A DNA stretch of 64,000 nt from contig CM026403.1 of NCBI GenBank assembly GCA_014843695.1, forward strand, positions 44,361,516 through 44,425,515. The letters run 5' to 3'. Within the stretch, counting starts at the first letter, position 1. The number at the start of each line of letters is the position of its first letter. Below are positions 29,081-42,000 of this stretch, in pieces. Made by a program: the position numbers and the translations under genes. The DNA is from Archivesica marissinica (Eukaryota; Mollusca; Bivalvia; Venerida; Vesicomyidae). The notes beneath the pieces are model-generated. The model ran no database searches, had not been told where the DNA came from, and saw only the letters and a list, made by a program, of their open reading frames with translations.

Positions 29081-32000
29081 ATACACTTAGTCAGTAATGT
29101 ACCTTACTTGTTGCTATACACGTTTGTCAGTAATGTACCTTACTTGTTGCTATGCACGTTAGTCAGTAATGTACCATACGTGTTACTATGTACGTTAGTC
29201 AGTAATGTACCTTACTTGTTGCTATACACGTTAATCAGTAATGTACCTTACTTGTTACTATGTACCATATTCAGTAATGTACCTTACTTGTTGCTATGTA
29301 CGTTAGTCAGTAATGTACCTTACTTGTTGCTATGTACCATAGTCAGTAATGTACCTTACTTGTTACTATGTACCATAGTCAGTAATGTATCTTACTTGTT
29401 ACTCTGTACGTTAGTCAGTAATGTACCTTACTTGTTACTCTGTACGTTAGTCAGTAATGTACCTTACTTGTTGTTATACACGTTAGTCATTAATGTACCT
29501 TACTTGTTGCTATGCACGTTAGTCAATAATGTACCTTACGCGTTACTATGTACCATAGTCAGTAATGTATCTTACTTGTTGCTATACACGTTAGTCAGTA
29601 ATGTACCTTACTTGTTACTCTGTACGTTAGTCTGTAATGTACCTTACTTGTTGCTATACACGTTAGTCAGTAATGTACCTTACTTGTTGATATACACGTT
29701 AGTCAGTAATATACTTTACTTGTTACTATGTACGTTAGTCAGTACTGTACCTTACTTGTTGCTATACACGTTAGTCAGTAATGTACCTTACTTGTTACTA
29801 TGTACGTTAGTCAGTAATGTACCTTACTTGTTACTATGTACGTTAGTCAGTAATGTACTTACTTGTTACTATGTACGTTAGTCAGTAATGTACCTTACTT
29901 GTTGCTATACACGTTAGTCAGTAATGTACCTTACTTGTTGCTATACACGTTTGTCAGTAATGTACCTTACTTGTTGCTATGCACGTTAGTCAGTAATGTA
30001 CCATACTTGTTACTATGTACGTTAGTCAGTAATGTACCTTACGTGTTGCTATACACGTTAGTCAGTAATGTACCTTACTTGTTACTATGTACGTAGTCAG
30101 TAATGTACCTTACTTGTTGCTATGTACGTTAGTCAGTAATGTACCTTACTTGTTGCTATGTACCATAGTCAGTAATGTACCTTACTTGTTACTATGTACC
30201 ATAGTCAGTAATGTATCTTACTTGTTACTCTGTACGTTAGTCAGTAATGTACCATACTTGTTACTCTGTACGTTAGTCAGTAATGTACCTTACTTGTTGC
30301 TATACACGTTAGTCATTAATGTACCTTACTTGTTGCTATGCACGTTAGTCAATAATGTACCTTACGTGTTACTATGTACCATAGTCAGTAATGTACCTTA
30401 CTTGTTACTATGAACGTTAGTCAGTAATGTACCTTACTTGTTGCTATACACGTTAGTCAGTAATGTACCTTACTTGTTACTCTGTACGTTAGTCAGTAAT
30501 GTACCTTACTTGTTACTATGTACGTTAGTCAGTAATGTACCTTACTTGTTACTATGTACGTTAGTCAGTAATGTACCTTACTTGTTGCTATACACTTAGT
30601 CAGTAATGTACCTTACTTGTTGCTATACACGTTTGTCAGTAATGTACCTTACTTGTTGCTATGCACGTTAGTCAGTAATGTACCATACGTGTTACTATGT
30701 ACGTTAGTCAGTAATGTACCTTACTTGTTGCTATACACGTTAATCAGTAATGTACCTTACTTGTTACTATGTACCATATTCAGTAATGTACCTTACTTGT
30801 TGCTATGTACGTTAGTCAGTAATGTACCTTACTTGTTGCTATGTACCATAGTCAGTAATGTACCTTACTTGTTACTATGTACCATAGTCAGTAATGTATC
30901 TTACTTGTTACTCTGTACGTTAGTCAGTAATGTACCTTACTTGTTACTCTGTACGTTAGTCAGTAATGTACCTTACTTGTTGTTATACACGTTAGTCATT
31001 AATGTACCTTACTTGTTGCTATGCACGTTAGTCAATAATGTACCTTACGCGTTACTATGTACCATAGTCAGTAATGTATCTTACTTGTTGCTATACACGT
31101 TAGTCAGTAATGTACCTTACTTGTTACTCTGTACGTTAGTCTGTAATGTACCTTACTTGTTGCTATACACGTTAGTCAGTAATGTACCTTACTTGTTGAT
31201 ATACACGTTAGTCAGTAATATACCTTACTTGTTACTATGTACGTTAGTCAGTACTGTACCTTACTTGTTGCTATACACGTTAGTCAGTAATGTACCTTAC
31301 TTGTTACTATGTACGTTAGTCAGTAATGTACCTTACTTGTTACTATGTACGTTAGTCAGTAATGTACTTACTTGTTACTATGTACGTTAGTCAGTAATGT
31401 ACCTTACTTGTTGCTATACACGTTAGTCAGTAATGTACCTTACTTGTTGCTATACACGTTTGTCAGTAATGTACCTTACTTGTTGCTATGCACGTTAGTC
31501 AGTAATGTACCATACGTGTTACTATGTACGTTAGTCAGTAATGTACCTTACTTGTTGCTATACACGTTAGTCAGTAATGTACCTTACTTGTTACTATGTA
31601 CCATATTCAGTAATACCTTACTTGTTGCTATGTACGTTAGTCAGTAATGTACCTTACTTGTTGCTATGTACCATAGTCAGTAATGTACCTTACTTGTTAC
31701 TATGTACCATAGTCAGTAATGTATCTTACTTGTTACTCTGTACGTTAGTCAGTAATGTACCATACTTGTTACTCTGTACGTTAGTCAGTAATGTACCTTA
31801 CTTGTTGCTATACACGTTAGTCATTAATGTACCTTACTTGTTGCTATGCACGTTAGTCAATAATGTACCTTACGTGTTACTATGTACCATAGTCAATAAT
31901 GTACCTTACTTGTTACTCTGTACGTTAGTCAGTAATGTACCTTACTTGTTGCTATACACGTTAGTCAGTAATGTACCTTACTTGTTACTCTGTACGCTAG

Positions 32001-33800
32001 TCAGTAATGTACCTTATTTGTTGCTATACACGTTAGTCAGTAATGCACCTTACTTGTTGATATACACGGTAGTCAGTAATGTACCTTACTTGTTACTATG
32101 AACGTTAGTCAGTAATGTACCTTACTTGTTGCTATACACGTTAGTCAGTAATGTACCTTACTTGTTACTCTGTACGTTAGTCAGTAATGTACCTTACTTG
32201 TTACTATGTACGTTAGTCAGTAATGTACCTTACTTGTTACTATGTACGTTAGTCAGTAATGTACCTTACTTGTTGCTATACACTTAGTCAGTAATGTACC
32301 TTACTTGTTGCTATACACGTTTGTCAGTAATGTACCTTACTTGTTGCTATGCACGTTAGTCAGTAATGTACCATACGTGTTACTATGTACGTTAGTCAGT
32401 AATATACCTTACTTGTTGCTATACACGTTAATCAGTAATGTACCTTACTTGTTACTATGTACCATATTCAGTAATGTACCTTACTTGTTGCTATGTACGT
32501 TAGTCAGTAATGTACCTTACTTGTTGCTATGTACCATAGTCAGTAATGTACCTTACTTGTTACTATGTACCATAGTCAGTAATGTATCTTACTTGTTACT
32601 CTGTACGTTAGTCAGTAATGTACCTTACTTGTTACTCTGTACGTTAGTCAGTAATGTACCTTACTTGTTGCTATACACGTTAGTCATTAATGTACCTTAC
32701 TTGTTGCTATGCACGTTAGTCAATAATGTACCTTACGCGTTACTATGTACCATAGTCAGTAATTTACCTTACTTGTTACTCTGTACGTTAGTCAGTAATG
32801 TACCTTACTTGTTGCTATACACGTTAGTCAGTAATGCACCTTACTTGTTACTCTGTACGTTAGTCAGTAATTTACCTTACTTGTTGCTATACACGTTAGT
32901 CAGTAATGCACCTTACTTGTTACTATGTAGGTTAGCCAGTAATGTACCTTAATTGTTGCTATACACGTTAGTAAGTAATGTACCTTACTTGTTACTATGT
33001 ACCATAGTCAGTAATTTACCTTAATTGTTACTCTGTACGTTAGTCAGTAATTTACCTTACTTGTTGCTATACACGTTAGTCAGTAATGTACCTTACTTGT
33101 TACTATGTACGTTAGTCAGTAATGTACCTTACTTGTTACTATGTACCATAGTCAGTAATTTACCTTAATTGTTACTCTGTACGTTAGTCAGTAATTTACC
33201 TTACTTGTTGCTATACACGTTAGTCAGTAATGTACCTTACTTGTTATTATGTACGTTAGTCAGTAATGCACCTTACTTGTTATTATGTACGTTAGTCAGT
33301 AATGTACTTTACTTGTTGCTATACACGTTTGTCAGTAATGTACCTTACTTGTTGCTATACACGTTTGTCAGTAATGTACCTTACTTGTTGCTATGCACGT
33401 TAGTCAGTAATGTACCATACGTGTTACTATGTACGTTAGTCAGTAATGTACCTTACTTGTTGCTATACACGTTAGTCAGTAATGTAGTAATGTACCTTAC
33501 TTGTTACTATGTACCATATTCAGTAATGTACCTTACTTGTTGCTATGTACGTTAGTCAGTAATGTACCTTACTTGTTGCTATGTACCATAGTCAGTAATG
33601 TACCTTACTTGTTACTATGTACCATAGTCAGTAATGTATCTTACTTGTTACTCTGTACGTTAGTCAGTAATGTACCTTACTTGTTACTCTGTACGTTTGT
33701 CAGTAATGTACCTTACTTGTTGCTATACACGTTAGTCATTAATGTACCTTACTTGTTGCTATGCACGTTAGTCATTAATGTACCTTACGTGTTACTATGT
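29081..33800. repeat. Higher-order repeat of about 1.5-1.7 kb within the 36-bp array
   Basis: A characteristic ATACACTTAG deletion unit occurs at 29081, 30590 and 32278 (offsets 1509 and 1688 bp). It is followed each time by the same succession of variant units: TACGTGTTAC, CATATTCAG, TAATGTATC, CATTAATG and CAATAATG. A second 1-bp deletion (AATGTACTTACTT) is shared near 29857 and 31366. Offsets near whole multiples of 36 show block duplication after the deletions arose. Confidence 0.85.
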
Positions 33801-35079
33801 ACCATAGTCAGTAATGTACCTTACCTGTTACTCTGTACGTTAGTCAGTAATGTACCTTACTTGTTGCTATACACGTTAGTCAGTAATGTACCTTACTTGT
33901 TACTATGTACGTTAGTCAGTACTGTACCTTACTTGTTATTATGTACTTTAGTCAGTAATGTACCTTACTTGTTATTATGTACGTTAGTCAGTAATGTACC
34001 TTACTTGTTATTATGTACGTTAGTCAGTAATGTACCTTACTTGTTGCTATACACGTTAGTCAGTAATGTACCTTACTTGTTACTATGTACCATAGTCAGT
34101 AATGTACCTTACTTGTTACTCTGTACCATAGTCAGTAATGTACCTTACCTGTTACTATGTACCATAGTCAGTAATGTACCTTACTTGTTACTATGTACCA
34201 TAGTCAGTAATTTACCTTACTTGTTGCTATACACGTTAGTCAGTAATGTACCTTACTTGTTACTCTGTACGTTAGTCAGTAATTTACCTTACTTGTTGCT
34301 ATACACGTTAGTCAGTAATGCACACTTACTTGTTACTATGTACGTTAGTCAGTAATGTACCTGACTTGTTGCTATACAAGTTAGTCAGTAATGTACCTTA
34401 CTTGTTGCTCTGTACGTTAGTCAGTAATTTACCTTACTTGTTGCTATACACGTTAGTCAGTAATGTACCTTACTTGTTGCTATACACGTTAGTCAGTAAT
34501 GTACCTTACTTGTTACTATGTACCATAGTCAGTAATGTACCTTACTTGTTACTCTGTACGTTAGTCAGTAATTTACCTTACTTGTTGCTATACACGTTAG
34601 TCAGTAATGTACCTTACTTGTTACTATGTACGTTAGTCAGTAATGTACCTTACGTGTTATTATGTACGTTAGTCAGTAATGTACCTTACTTGTTATTATG
34701 TACGTTAGTCAGTAATGTACCTTACTTGTTATTATTTACGTTAGTCAGTAATGTACCTTACTTGTTGCTATACACGTTAGTCAGTAATGTACCTTACTTG
34801 TTGCTATACACGTTTGTCAGTACTGTACCTTACTTGTTACTATGTACCATAGTCAGTAATGTACCTTACTTGTTACTCAGTACGTTAGTCAGTAATTTAC
34901 CTTACTTGTTGCTATACACGTTAGTCAGTAATGTACCTTACTTGTTACTATGTACGTTAGTCAGTAATGTACCTTACTTGTTGCTATACACGTTTGTCAG
35001 TACTGTACCTTACTTGTTATTATGTACGTTAGTCAGTAATGTACCTTACTTGTTATTATGTACGTTAGTCAGTAATGTA

Positions 35080-36079
35080 NNNNNNNNNNNNNNNNNNNNN
35101 NNNNNNNNNNNNNNNNNNNNNNNNNNNNNNNNNNNNNNNNNNNNNNNNNNNNNNNNNNNNNNNNNNNNNNNNNNNNNNNNNNNNNNNNNNNNNNNNNNNN
35201 NNNNNNNNNNNNNNNNNNNNNNNNNNNNNNNNNNNNNNNNNNNNNNNNNNNNNNNNNNNNNNNNNNNNNNNNNNNNNNNNNNNNNNNNNNNNNNNNNNNN
35301 NNNNNNNNNNNNNNNNNNNNNNNNNNNNNNNNNNNNNNNNNNNNNNNNNNNNNNNNNNNNNNNNNNNNNNNNNNNNNNNNNNNNNNNNNNNNNNNNNNNN
35401 NNNNNNNNNNNNNNNNNNNNNNNNNNNNNNNNNNNNNNNNNNNNNNNNNNNNNNNNNNNNNNNNNNNNNNNNNNNNNNNNNNNNNNNNNNNNNNNNNNNN
35501 NNNNNNNNNNNNNNNNNNNNNNNNNNNNNNNNNNNNNNNNNNNNNNNNNNNNNNNNNNNNNNNNNNNNNNNNNNNNNNNNNNNNNNNNNNNNNNNNNNNN
35601 NNNNNNNNNNNNNNNNNNNNNNNNNNNNNNNNNNNNNNNNNNNNNNNNNNNNNNNNNNNNNNNNNNNNNNNNNNNNNNNNNNNNNNNNNNNNNNNNNNNN
35701 NNNNNNNNNNNNNNNNNNNNNNNNNNNNNNNNNNNNNNNNNNNNNNNNNNNNNNNNNNNNNNNNNNNNNNNNNNNNNNNNNNNNNNNNNNNNNNNNNNNN
35801 NNNNNNNNNNNNNNNNNNNNNNNNNNNNNNNNNNNNNNNNNNNNNNNNNNNNNNNNNNNNNNNNNNNNNNNNNNNNNNNNNNNNNNNNNNNNNNNNNNNN
35901 NNNNNNNNNNNNNNNNNNNNNNNNNNNNNNNNNNNNNNNNNNNNNNNNNNNNNNNNNNNNNNNNNNNNNNNNNNNNNNNNNNNNNNNNNNNNNNNNNNNN
36001 NNNNNNNNNNNNNNNNNNNNNNNNNNNNNNNNNNNNNNNNNNNNNNNNNNNNNNNNNNNNNNNNNNNNNNNNNNNNNNN
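35080..36079. other. Assembly gap, exactly 1000 N
   Basis: A placeholder gap separates the 36-bp array from the unrelated 44-bp array. Adjacency and distance across it are not proven by the sequence. Confidence 0.99.
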
Positions 36080-39000
36080 ACATTATGATAGCGGGACGAC
36101 TACAGAACGATAACGAAATGGAGATATTTTGAGAGCGGGACGACTACAGAACGATAGCGCAATGGGGACAGTATGATAGCAGTACGACTACAGAACGATA
36201 GCGCAATGATGACATTATGATAGCGGGACGACTACAGAACGATTGTGCAATGGAGACATGATGATAGCGGGACGACTACAGAACGATTGTGCAATGGAGA
36301 CAGTATGATAGCGGGACGACTACAGAACGATTGTGCAATGGAGACATGATGATAGCGGGACGACTACAGAACGATAGTGCAATGGAGACATATGATAGCG
36401 GGACGACTACAGAACGATAACGCAATGGAGACATTATGATAGCGGGACGACTACAGAACGATAACGCAATGGGGACAGTATGATAGCGGGACGACTACAG
36501 AACGATAGCGCAATGATGACAGTATGATAGCGGGACGACTACAGAACGATTGTGCAATGGAGACATGATGATAGCGGGACGACTACAGAACGATTGTGCA
36601 ATGGAGACAGTATGATAGCGGGACGACTACAGAACGATTGTGCAATGGAGACATGATGATAGCGGGACGACTACAGAAAGATTGTGCAATGGAGACATGA
36701 TAATAGCGGGACGACTACAGAACGATAACACAATGGGGACCATATGATAGCGGGACGACTACAGAACGATAGCGCAATGGAGACATTTTGAGAGCGGGAC
36801 GACTACAGAACGAACACGCAATGGAGACATTATGATAGCGGGACGACTACAGAACGATAACGCAATGGGGACATTATGATAGTGGGACGACTACATAACG
36901 ATAGCGCAATGGAGACATTATGATAGCGGGACGACTACAGAATGATAACGCAATGGGGACATTATAATAGCGGGACGACTACATAGCGATAAGGCAATGG
37001 GAACAGTATGATAGCGGGACGACTACAGAACGATAGCGCAATGGAGACATTATGATAGCGGGACGACTAAAGAACGATTGCGCAATGGAGACATGATGAT
37101 AGCGGGACGACTACAGAACGATAACGCAATGTAGACATTATGATAGCGGGACGACTACAGAACGATAGCGCAATGGAGACATTATGATAGCGGGACGACT
37201 ACAGAACGATATCGCAATGGAGACAGTATGAGAGCGGGACGATTACAGAACGATAGTGCAATGGAGACATTATGATAGCGGGACGACTACAGAACGATAA
37301 CGAAATAGAGATATTTTGAGAGTGGGACGACTACAGAACGATAGCGCAATGGGGAGAGTATGATAGCAGGACGACTACAGAACGATAGCGCAATGATGAC
37401 AGTATGATAGCGGGACGACTGCAGAACGATTGTGCAATGGAGACATGATGATAGCGGGACGACTACAGAACGATTGTGCAATGGAGACATGATGATAGCG
37501 GGACGACTACAGAAAGATTGTGCAATGGAGACATGATGATAGCGGGACGACTACAGAACGATAACACAATGGGGACCGTATGATAGCGGGACGACTACAG
37601 AACGATAGCGCAATGGAGACATTATGATAGCGGGACGACTACAGAACGATAACGCAATGGGGACAGTATGATAGCGGGACGACTACAGAACGATAGCGCA
37701 ATGGAGACATTATGATAGCTGGACGACTACAGAACGATAGCGCAGTGGAGACATTATGATAGCGGGACGACTACAGAACGATATCGCAATGGAGACATTA
37801 TGAGAGCGGGACGACTACAGAACGATAGCGCAATGATGACAGTATGATAGCGGGACGACTACAGAACGATAGCGCAATGATGACAGTATGATAGCGGGAC
37901 GACTACAGAACGATATCGCAATGGAGACAGTATGAGAGCGGGACTACTACAGAACGATAGCGCAATGGAGACAGTATGATAGCGGGACGACTACAGAACG
38001 ATAACGCAATGGAGACATTATGACAGCGGGACGACTACAGAACGATAGCGCAATGGAGACAGTATGATAGCGGGACGACTACAGAACGATTGCGCAATGG
38101 AGACCTGGTGATAGCGGGACGACTACAGAACGATAACACAATGGGGACCGTATGATAGCGGGACGACTACAGAACGATAGCGCAATGGAGACATTATGAT
38201 AGCGGGACGACTACAGAACGATAACGCAATGGGGACATTATGATAGCGGGACGACTACATAACGATAGCGCAATGGAGACATTATGATAGCGGGACGACT
38301 ACAGAACGATAACGCAATGGGACAGTATGATAGCGGGACGACTACAGAACGATAGCGCAATGGAGACATTATGATAGCGGGACGACTACAGAACGATAGC
38401 GCAATGGAGACATTATGAGAGCGGGACGACTACAGAACGATAACGCAATGGGGACAGTATGATAGCGGGACGACTACAGAACGATAACGCAATGGGGACA
38501 GTATGATAGCGGGACGACTACAGAACGATAACGCAATGGAGACATTATGATAGCGGGACGACTACAGAACGATAACGCAATGGGGACATTATGGCAATGA
38601 TGACAGTATGATAGCGGGACGACTACAGAACGATAGCACAATGATGACAGTATGATAGCGGGACGACTACAGAACGTTATCGCAATGGAGACAGTATGAG
38701 AGCGGGACGATTACAGAACGATAGTGCAATGGGGACAGTATGATAGCCGGACGACTACAGAACGTTATCGCAATGGAGACAGTATGAGAGCGGGACGATT
38801 ACAGAACGATAGTGCAACGGAGACATTATGATAGCGGGACGACTACAGAACGATAACGAAATGGAGATATTTTGAGAGCGGGACGACTACAGAACGATAG
38901 CGCAATGGGCACAGTATGATAGCGGGACGACTATAGAACGACAACGTAATGGAGATATTTTGAGAGCGGGACGACTACAGAACGATAACGCAATGGGGAT

Positions 39001-42000
39001 ATTATGATAGCGGGACGACTATAGAACCATAGCGCAATGGAGACAATATAATAGCGGAACGGCTAGAGACCGGTAGCACAATGGGTAAAGTATGATAGCT
39101 GGACGACTACAGAATGATAACGCAATGGAAACATTATAATAGCGGGACGACTACAGAACGATAGCGCAATGGGGGCAGTATGATAGCGCAATGGGGACAG
39201 TATGATAGCGGGACGACTACAGAACGATAGCGCAATGGAGACATTTTGAGAGCGGGACGACTACAGAACGATTGCGCAATGGAGACATTATGATAGCGGG
39301 ACGACTACAGAACGATAGCGCAATGGGGACAGTATGATAGCGGGACGACTACAGAACGATAGCGCAATGGGGACATTATGATAGCGGGACGACTACAGAA
39401 CGATAACGCAATAGGGACAGTATGATAGCGGGACGACTACAGAACGATAACGCAATGGGGACATTATGATAGCGGGACGATTACAGAACGATAGCGCAAT
39501 GGAGACATTATGATAGCGGGACGACTACAGAACGATAGCGCTATGGAGACATTTTGAGAGCGGGACGACTACAGAACGAACACGCAAAGGGGACATTATG
39601 ATAGCGGGACGACTACAGAACGATAACGCAATGGGGACATTATGATAGCGGGACGACTACATAGCGATAACGCAATGGGAACAGTATGATAGCGGGACGA
39701 CTACAGAACGATAACGCAATGGAGTCAGTATGATAGCTGGACGACTACATAACGATAGCGCAATGGGGACAGTATGATAGCGGGACGACTACAGAACGAT
39801 AGCGCAATGGAGACATGATGATAGCGGGACGACTAAAGAACGATTGCGCAATGGAGACATGATGATAGCGGGACGACTACAGAACGATAACGCAATGGAG
39901 ACATTATGATAGCGGGACGACTACAGAACGATAGCGCAATGGAGACATTATGATAGCGGGACGACTACAGAACGATATCGCAATGGAGACAGTATGAGAG
40001 CGGGACGATTACAGAACGATAGTGCAATGGAGACATTATGATAGCGGGACGACTACAGAACGATAACGAAATGGAGATATTTTGAGAGCGGGACGACTAC
40101 AGAACGATAGCGCAATGAGGACAGTATGATAGCAGGACGACTACAGAACGATAGCGCAATGATGACAGTATGATAGCGGGACGACTACAGAACGATTGTG
40201 CAATGGAGACATGATGATATCGGGACGACTACAGAACGATTGTGCAATGGAGACAGTATGATAGCGGGACGACTACAGACAGATTGTGCAATGGAGACAT
40301 GATGATAGCGGGACGACTACAGAACGATAACACAATGGGGACCGTATGATAGTGGGACGACTTTAGAACGATAGCGCAATGGAGACATTATGATAGCGGG
40401 ACGACTACAGAACGATAACGCAATGGGGACATTATGATAGCGGGATGACTACAAAACGATAGCACAATGGAGACATTATGATAGCGGGACGACTACAGAA
40501 CGATAACGCAATGTGGACAGTATGATAGCGGGACGACTACAGAACGATAGCGCAATGGAGACATTATGATAACTGGACGACTACAGAACGATAGCGCAAT
40601 GGAGACATTATGATAGCGGGACGACTACAGAACGATATCGCAATGGAGACATTATGAGAGCGGGACGACTACAGAACGATAGCGCAATGATTACAGTATG
40701 ATAGCGGGACGACTACAGAACGATAGCGCAATGATGACAGTATGATAGCGGGACGACTACAGAACGATATCGCAATGGAGACAGTATGGAGCTGGACGAC
40801 TACAGAACGATAACGCAATGGGGACAGTATGATAGCGGGACGACTACAGAACGATATCGCAATGGAGACATTATGATAGCGGGACGACTACAGAACGATA
40901 ACGCAATGGGGACCTTATGATAGCGGGACGACTACAGAACGACAGCGCAATGGAGACATTATGATAGCGGGACGACTACAGAACGATAACGCAATGGGGA
41001 CATTATGATAGCGGGACGACTACAGAACGATAGTGCAATGGAGATATTATGATAGCGTGACGACTACAGAACGATATCGCAATGGAGACAGTATGAGAGC
41101 GGGACGATTACAGAACGATAGTGCAATTGAGACATTATAATAGCGGGACGACTACAGACCGATAACGAAATGGAGATATTTTGAGAGCGGGACGACTACA
41201 GAACGATAGCGCAATGGGGACAGTATGATAGCAGGACGACTACAGAACGATAGCGCAATGATGACAGTATGATAGCGGGACGACTAAAGAACGATTACGC
41301 AATGGAGACATGATGATAGCGGGACGACTACAGAACGATAACGCAATGGAGACATTATGATAGCGGGACGACTACAGAACGATAGCGCAATGGAGACATT
41401 ATGATAGTGGGACGACTACAGAACGATATCGCAATGGAGACAGTATGAGAGCGAGACGGTTACAGAACGATAGTGCAATGGAGACATTATGATAGCGGGA
41501 CGACTACAGAACGATAACGAAATGGAGATATTTTGAGAGCGGGACGACTACAGAACGATAGCGCAATGGGGAAAGTATGATAGCAGGACAACTACAGAAC
41601 GATTGCGCAATGATGACAGTATGATTGCGGGACGACTACAGAACGATAGCGCAATGATGACAGTATGATAGCTGGACGACTACAGAACGATATCGCAATG
41701 GAGACAGTATGGAGCTGGACGACTACAGAACGATAACGCAATGGGGACAGTATGATAGCGGGACGACTACAGAACGATATCGCAATGGAGACATTTTGAG
41801 AGCGGGACGACTACAGAACGATAGCGCAATGGGCACAGTATGATAGCGGGACGACTATAGAACGAATACGTAATGGAGACAGTATGAGAGCTGGACGACT
41901 ACAGAACTATAGCGCAATGGGGACAGTATGATACCGGAACGACTACAGAACGATATCGCAATGGAGACATTTTGAGAGCGGGACGACTACAGAACGATTG

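Larger units (their letters stand above)
19841..35079. repeat. 36-bp tandem array, about 420 copies
   Basis: The unit is AGTAATGTACCTTACTTGTT followed by GCTATACACGTTAGTC. This is the longest array in the window, and it runs into an assembly gap. Because 36 is divisible by three and only one of six frames lacks a stop, the plus strand shows a series of open frames up to 951 codons encoding a 12-residue hydrophobic repeat (VPYLLLCTLVSN). Frames break at 1-bp deletions. Several of these deletions recur in different copies of a higher-order unit, for example ATACACTTAG at 29081, 30590 and 32278. No start context, splice signal or non-repeat domain supports a gene, so I read it as satellite DNA. 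Confidence 0.94.

Noticed and set aside
35046..36132. Open frames made mostly of undetermined residues
   Set aside because: Pure artefact of the assembly gap.
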